A DNA stretch of 64,000 nt, from positions 62,001 through 126,000 of the forward strand of contig JACPUV010000046.1 of assembly GCA_016192105.1 (NCBI GenBank), read 5' to 3'. The position numbers and the translations under genes were made by a program. The notes beneath the pieces were generated by a model. The model was not told the DNA's origin. It ran no database searches and saw only the letters and a list, made by a program, of their open reading frames with translations. This document shows, piece after piece, positions 60,406 through 64,000 of the stretch (positions are counted from its first letter, which is position 1; each line of letters opens with the position of its first letter). Origin of the DNA: Sphingobacteriales bacterium. GTDB lineage: Bacteria > Bacteroidota > Bacteroidia > Chitinophagales > Chitinophagaceae.

Positions 60406-61545
60406 GTGAAGATTCTGTTTGTTCAGAAGATGGCTGCCATTTCCGGCTCCGAACTTTACCTGATGCACCTGCTGCCGGAACTGAAAAAAAGGGGCTATGA
60501 GGTAAAAGTGCTGATCATTTTCCCCGTTGTGCCGCCCGGTACCCAACCCTTTATTGGGCATTTCCGGGAAAGGGGTATTGAGACCTTTGAGATTTATGGT
60601 CATAGCGCACTTTCCCCGGCTCTGTGCCTGAAGTTGCGCCGCTTGCTGAAAAAAGAAAAGTTCGATTTGGTGCAGAGCAACCTGGTGCATGCCGATCTCT
60701 GGCTGGCCCTGCAGAAAATGCTTTTTTTCCCGAAAATGCGCCTGATCAGTGTTAAACATGGATTTGATGAAGCCTATTCGGCCCGCTATGGGAACAATCC
60801 GGCACACCTGAAGAAATCCATGTTTTACTGGGTGCAGAAATTCTCCGGATTCTTTGCCGATTATAATGTCACGATCTCCAAAGGACTGTACAATATGTAT
60901 GTGCAGGGCGGAATTGTGAAAAAAGAGCGGATCCGGAATATTTATTACGGACTCGACCTGAGTGAAAAGGAAAAGAAAGTGACCGAACGGGTGCCGGAGG
61001 AAACCTATGCCCTGATCCTGGGCCGCCTCGTGCAATACAAGGGCCACAGTATGTTACTGGAAGCCTGGAAAAAAGTGAAGGCCGAAAACCCTTCGTGGAA
61101 ACTGTATATCGTGGGAGGGGGGAATTATGAAGCCGAACTAAAAAAACAATATCAGGAATCAGGATTGGGTGATTCGGTCCGTTTCCTGGGGTACCAGGCC
61201 AACCCGCATCAGCTGATAAAGGATGCCCGCTTTATGCTGGTCACCTCCACTTTTGAAGGCTTCGGCCTGATTATGCTGGAAGGCTGGGTGCATAAAAAAC
61301 CTGCGATCGGCTTTGATGTGCCCGCGATCAATGAAGCCGTCGCCGACGGGGAAACGGGCCGGCTGATTCCGCCTTTTGATACGGATAAACTGGCTGCGGC
61401 CATTGTTGAATATTTCCGCAACCCGGACAAAACCCGGGTACAGGGAGAAGCGGGCTACCGGCGTCTCCATGATTATTTTACCGTAGCCCGGATGACGGAT
61501 GAAATGGAAACCGTGTACAGCGCGGTGGCCGCCAAACACAACTAA
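60406..61545 (+). CDS. Glycosyltransferase, GT4, with GTG start
   Basis: The product has 379 residues from GTG at 60406 (KILFVQKMAAISGSELYLMHLLPEL follows). The donor half shows LILGRLVQYKGHSMLLEAW, VGGGNYEAEL, RFLGYQANPHQLI and STFEGFGLIMLEGWVHKKPAIGFDVPA with the E-x7-E acids. Typical retaining GT4. The gene lies just before the polymerase candidate. Confidence 0.93.
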   Translation: MKILFVQKMAAISGSELYLMHLLPELKKRGYEVKVLIIFPVVPPGTQPFIGHFRERGIETFEIYGHSALSPALCLKLRRLLKKEKFDLVQSNLVHADLWLALQKMLFFPKMRLISVKHGFDEAYSARYGNNPAHLKKSMFYWVQKFSGFFADYNVTISKGLYNMYVQGGIVKKERIRNIYYGLDLSEKEKKVTERVPEETYALILGRLVQYKGHSMLLEAWKKVKAENPSWKLYIVGGGNYEAELKKQYQESGLGDSVRFLGYQANPHQLIKDARFMLVTSTFEGFGLIMLEGWVHKKPAIGFDVPAINEAVADGETGRLIPPFDTDKLAAAIVEYFRNPDKTRVQGEAGYRRLHDYFTVARMTDEMETVYSAVAAKHN

Positions 61546-61550
61546 ACGGA

Positions 61551-62939
61551 ATGGAAGAATATACCAGTTATTACCTGCTCTGGCCGGATGATATTATCTG
61601 GGCACCCCTCTGCCTGATGGTGTTGTCCATATTCATCTATAAGAAAAGTCAGCGCTATAAGGATACGGTGATCCGGCAATACTATCTGCCGGCCTTTTAC
61701 CTCCGGATCCTTTTTGCCACGATCTTTACCCTGGTCAGCCAGTATTATTTTGAATTCGCCGATACCAACCACTATTACCAGGCCGTGCTCGATATGCACA
61801 AGGCGGTGGCGAATGATTACGGCCACCTGAAGGATATTTATTTCAACCTGAAACTGACCAAGGAAAACCCGGTTTTCCCTTATTTCCTTTATGATGCATT
61901 GGGGATAACGCATCTTTATATGTATGATGTCACCAATTACTTCACTCCCAAATTCGCGCTTCCCTTCTCCCTGCTGTTCGGAAAAAGTTACCTGGCCATC
62001 TGTTACTGCCTGAGTCTCTGGGCCTTCGGTGGCTGCTGGCGTTTGTTCAAGATGTTTTACAGCATGTATCCGCATCTGCACAAAAAAATCGCCATTGCCT
62101 GTTTGTTCATGCCCTCCCTTTTGTTTTGGGGTACCGGTTTGCTGAAGGATACAATCTGTCTCGGTGCCATCGGCTACAGTCTCTATGCCGCCTATAACCT
62201 TTTTATCCGGAAAAAATACCGGACAAGTGATGTAATCATGCTTCTGTTCAGCGGTTACCTGCTTTTTTATATCAAAGCCTATATCCTGATCAGCCTGCTG
62301 GCCGCCTTTCTGCTCTGGAACTTTATGCAGGTGAGGGGGCTTATAGAAGACCGAATATTACGTCAGATAACAACTATTTTGGTTGTTTGCATTGCAGGGG
62401 TAGCTGCTTTTCTTGTTATCCAGGGATTTGCCGCTTCAGAGATCACCGCCCAGTTTACCACGGAAAACATTGTAAAAGCAACCCAGGACCAGCAGCAGAT
62501 GTTTAACCGGAACAAGATCGGTACCGGTTCCAACTTTAAAGTGGCCGCGGTGGATAATTCTATCGGCAGTATGCTGGCAGCCTTCCCGCTGGGTATTGTA
62601 AACACGTTCTTCCGCCCCTTTCCCTGGGATGTCCGTTCTCCCTTTATGGCCTTGTCCTTTATGGAGTCCTTCGCCTTCCTGACCCTGACCATGATGGCCT
62701 TCCGGAAGCTCGGGTTTAAAAAATTCTTCGGGCTGATTGCTTCCGATCCTGTGATCAGTTTTGCTTTTGTATTTGCGATAGTTTTTGGTGGTTTTGTGGG
62801 CATGACTACCGGGAACTTTGGAGCCCTGAACCGGTATAAAATCCCGGCCCTGCCATTCTATGCAATGGCCATTATTCTGGTAATGGATAAATCAGGTAAA
62901 TTTTCCCCTCATTTCATTTTTAGCAAAAAGTTCTTTTAA
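61551..62939 (+). CDS. Polytopic membrane protein, candidate Wzy polymerase
   Basis: The product has 462 residues and about eleven transmembrane helices. A long periplasmic loop (about 285-345) lies between helices, where Wzy polymerases keep their working residues. The sequence is not otherwise alike to known families. Its place between glycosyltransferases and an amidotransferase in a Wzx-containing locus, with no other polymerase candidate in view, supports the Wzy call. It is an inference from topology and position. Confidence 0.65.
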   Translation: MEEYTSYYLLWPDDIIWAPLCLMVLSIFIYKKSQRYKDTVIRQYYLPAFYLRILFATIFTLVSQYYFEFADTNHYYQAVLDMHKAVANDYGHLKDIYFNLKLTKENPVFPYFLYDALGITHLYMYDVTNYFTPKFALPFSLLFGKSYLAICYCLSLWAFGGCWRLFKMFYSMYPHLHKKIAIACLFMPSLLFWGTGLLKDTICLGAIGYSLYAAYNLFIRKKYRTSDVIMLLFSGYLLFYIKAYILISLLAAFLLWNFMQVRGLIEDRILRQITTILVVCIAGVAAFLVIQGFAASEITAQFTTENIVKATQDQQQMFNRNKIGTGSNFKVAAVDNSIGSMLAAFPLGIVNTFFRPFPWDVRSPFMALSFMESFAFLTLTMMAFRKLGFKKFFGLIASDPVISFAFVFAIVFGGFVGMTTGNFGALNRYKIPALPFYAMAIILVMDKSGKFSPHFIFSKKFF

Positions 62940-62941
62940 CC

Positions 62942-64000
62942 ATGTGTGGCATCGCTGGTTCTGTTAACTTTAAATTGGATATTCCCCGGCTGACCCGGGA
63001 TCTCTGGCACCGCGGGCCGGATGAGCAGGCTACTTTTACCGAAGGGAATCTCCAGTTGCATCATCACCGCCTGGCGATCCTCGATATTGCCAGCGGGAAG
63101 CAACCCATGCACCTGGAGCACCTGACGATTATCTTCAACGGCGAAATCTATAATCACCAGGAAGTAAGAACCCGCCACGGGCTCCGGGGCCATACGCATT
63201 CGGATACCGAAACCATTTTGCTGGCTTACCTGAAACTGGGCCCTGCCTGTTTACAGGACTTTGACGGGATGTTTGCCATTGTTATTTATGACCGGAAGGA
63301 AAACAGGCTGTTTATCGCGAGGGACCGGGCCGGGAAAAAACCGTTCTACTATTACCGGTCGGGCGATCAGTTTGTATTCGCCAGTGAACTGAATGCCCTG
63401 CAAAGCCAGGTACATTCGCGTATTGATGAGCAACAGATCGGGCAATTCCTCCGCTACGGGGCCTTTCCCGGTGCTTCCACTCCTTACTGCGATATGTCGG
63501 AACTGCTTCCCGGGCAGTACGGGTATGTGAACCTGGCGGATGCTTCGGTTACCCTGCACCGTTGGTGGAATATAGCAGATGCGTACGGGCGGCCGGGAAC
63601 AATTGATGAAGTAGCGGCCCTGGATAAAGTGGACAGTATTTTACAGCAGGCGGTTAAGAGCCGGCTGGAATCTTCCGACCTGGAAGTGGGCTCCTTTTTA
63701 AGCGGGGGGATTGACAGCGGCCTGGTAACCGCCATTGCGTCCCGGTATAAACCCGGATTGAAAACTTTTACCGTATCCTTTACCGGGTCTTATGATGAAG
63801 CGCCCCTGGCCCGTTTAGTAGCCGCGAAATACAAAACCGATCATACCGAACTCCGTATTTCTTTTGATGAATTGCAAAATGATATTGAAAAGATACTGGC
63901 GAATTACGGGGAGCCCTTTTATGATGATTCGGCCATTCCCAGTTATTATGTCAGCCGCGAAGCCCGGAAATACCTGACGGTGATCCTGAACGGAGATGGC
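62942..64000 (+). CDS. Second AsnB-type amidotransferase (partial, C-terminus outside window)
   Basis: ATG at 62942, two nucleotides after the polymerase gene, opens 353 codons that run off the right edge. Glutaminase domain: MCGIAGS with Cys2, HRGPDE, NGEIYNHQEV. Synthase domain: VGSFLSGGIDSGLVTAI, and ILNGDG at the edge. It is a distinct paralog of the protein at 53893, with a shorter N-terminal region. As with that one, amidation of a sugar acid is plausible; asparagine synthesis is the alternative. Confidence 0.9.
   Translation, partial: MCGIAGSVNFKLDIPRLTRDLWHRGPDEQATFTEGNLQLHHHRLAILDIASGKQPMHLEHLTIIFNGEIYNHQEVRTRHGLRGHTHSDTETILLAYLKLGPACLQDFDGMFAIVIYDRKENRLFIARDRAGKKPFYYYRSGDQFVFASELNALQSQVHSRIDEQQIGQFLRYGAFPGASTPYCDMSELLPGQYGYVNLADASVTLHRWWNIADAYGRPGTIDEVAALDKVDSILQQAVKSRLESSDLEVGSFLSGGIDSGLVTAIASRYKPGLKTFTVSFTGSYDEAPLARLVAAKYKTDHTELRISFDELQNDIEKILANYGEPFYDDSAIPSYYVSREARKYLTVILNGDG

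Overview
The window looks like chromosomal DNA of a Bacteroidota bacterium, most probably Chitinophagaceae or a close relative. It carries DUF5916 and type IX secretion (T9SS) C-terminal domains, lipoproteins, a fused isobutyryl-CoA mutase, a UpxY-type NusG paralog ahead of a polysaccharide locus, few Shine-Dalgarno sequences, and promoters of the Bacteroidota form TTTG-N19-TAnnTTTG. The genus assignment is inference.

Layout. 1-9.4 kb: housekeeping and envelope genes (DUF5916 protein, outer-membrane-barrel-like protein, two-component pair, MBL-rhodanese enzyme with a cysteine-free ArsR repressor, tsaB, ridA). 9.5-16.1 kb: a 1511-residue multidomain surface protein and an M1 peptidase. 16.2-26.2 kb: genes matching peptidoglycan recycling (MurU-like nucleotidyltransferase, AmgK-like kinase fused to a RapZ C-terminal domain, lipoprotein amidase, NamZ-like muramidase) around icmF, a WG-repeat protein and an RhlE-like helicase. 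26.2-31.1 kb: a damage-response-like block (DUF72, umuC, umuD, a 2H-family protein, an SplB-like radical SAM protein). UmuD has lost both residues of its Ser-Lys dyad, and the divergently transcribed 2H protein appears to have lost one of its two HxT motifs.

31.1-35.7 kb is the most unusual part: an RNA-centred island. It holds two short promoter/terminator-bounded units, two very small membrane-type ORFs (the second with a perfect AGGAGG), a tRNA-Phe-like element of 71 nt lying in the 5' leader of a DUF458/YkuK RNase H-fold gene, a four-copy 34-bp tandem repeat, a Bcs1-like AAA+ ATPase and the RNA ligase RtcB. I propose it as a candidate RNA-repair or RNA-sensing cassette with its own tRNA-like component.

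37.5-64 kb: a Wzx/Wzy-type exopolysaccharide locus. A structured leader precedes the UpxY-like antiterminator. Then follow export protein and tyrosine kinase, sugar-nucleotide enzymes (epimerase, RfbB, RfbA, UDP-glucose dehydrogenase, UDP-xylose synthase, WlbB, WlbA), flippase, acyltransferases, glycosyltransferases, methyltransferases, a polymerase candidate and two AsnB-type amidotransferases. Telomere-like heptanucleotide arrays flank a four-helix-bundle (IVP) gene, and a broken AbiEii-type toxin gene sits between the UDP-xylose synthase and WlbB genes. The window ends inside the second AsnB gene and begins inside the DUF5916 gene.
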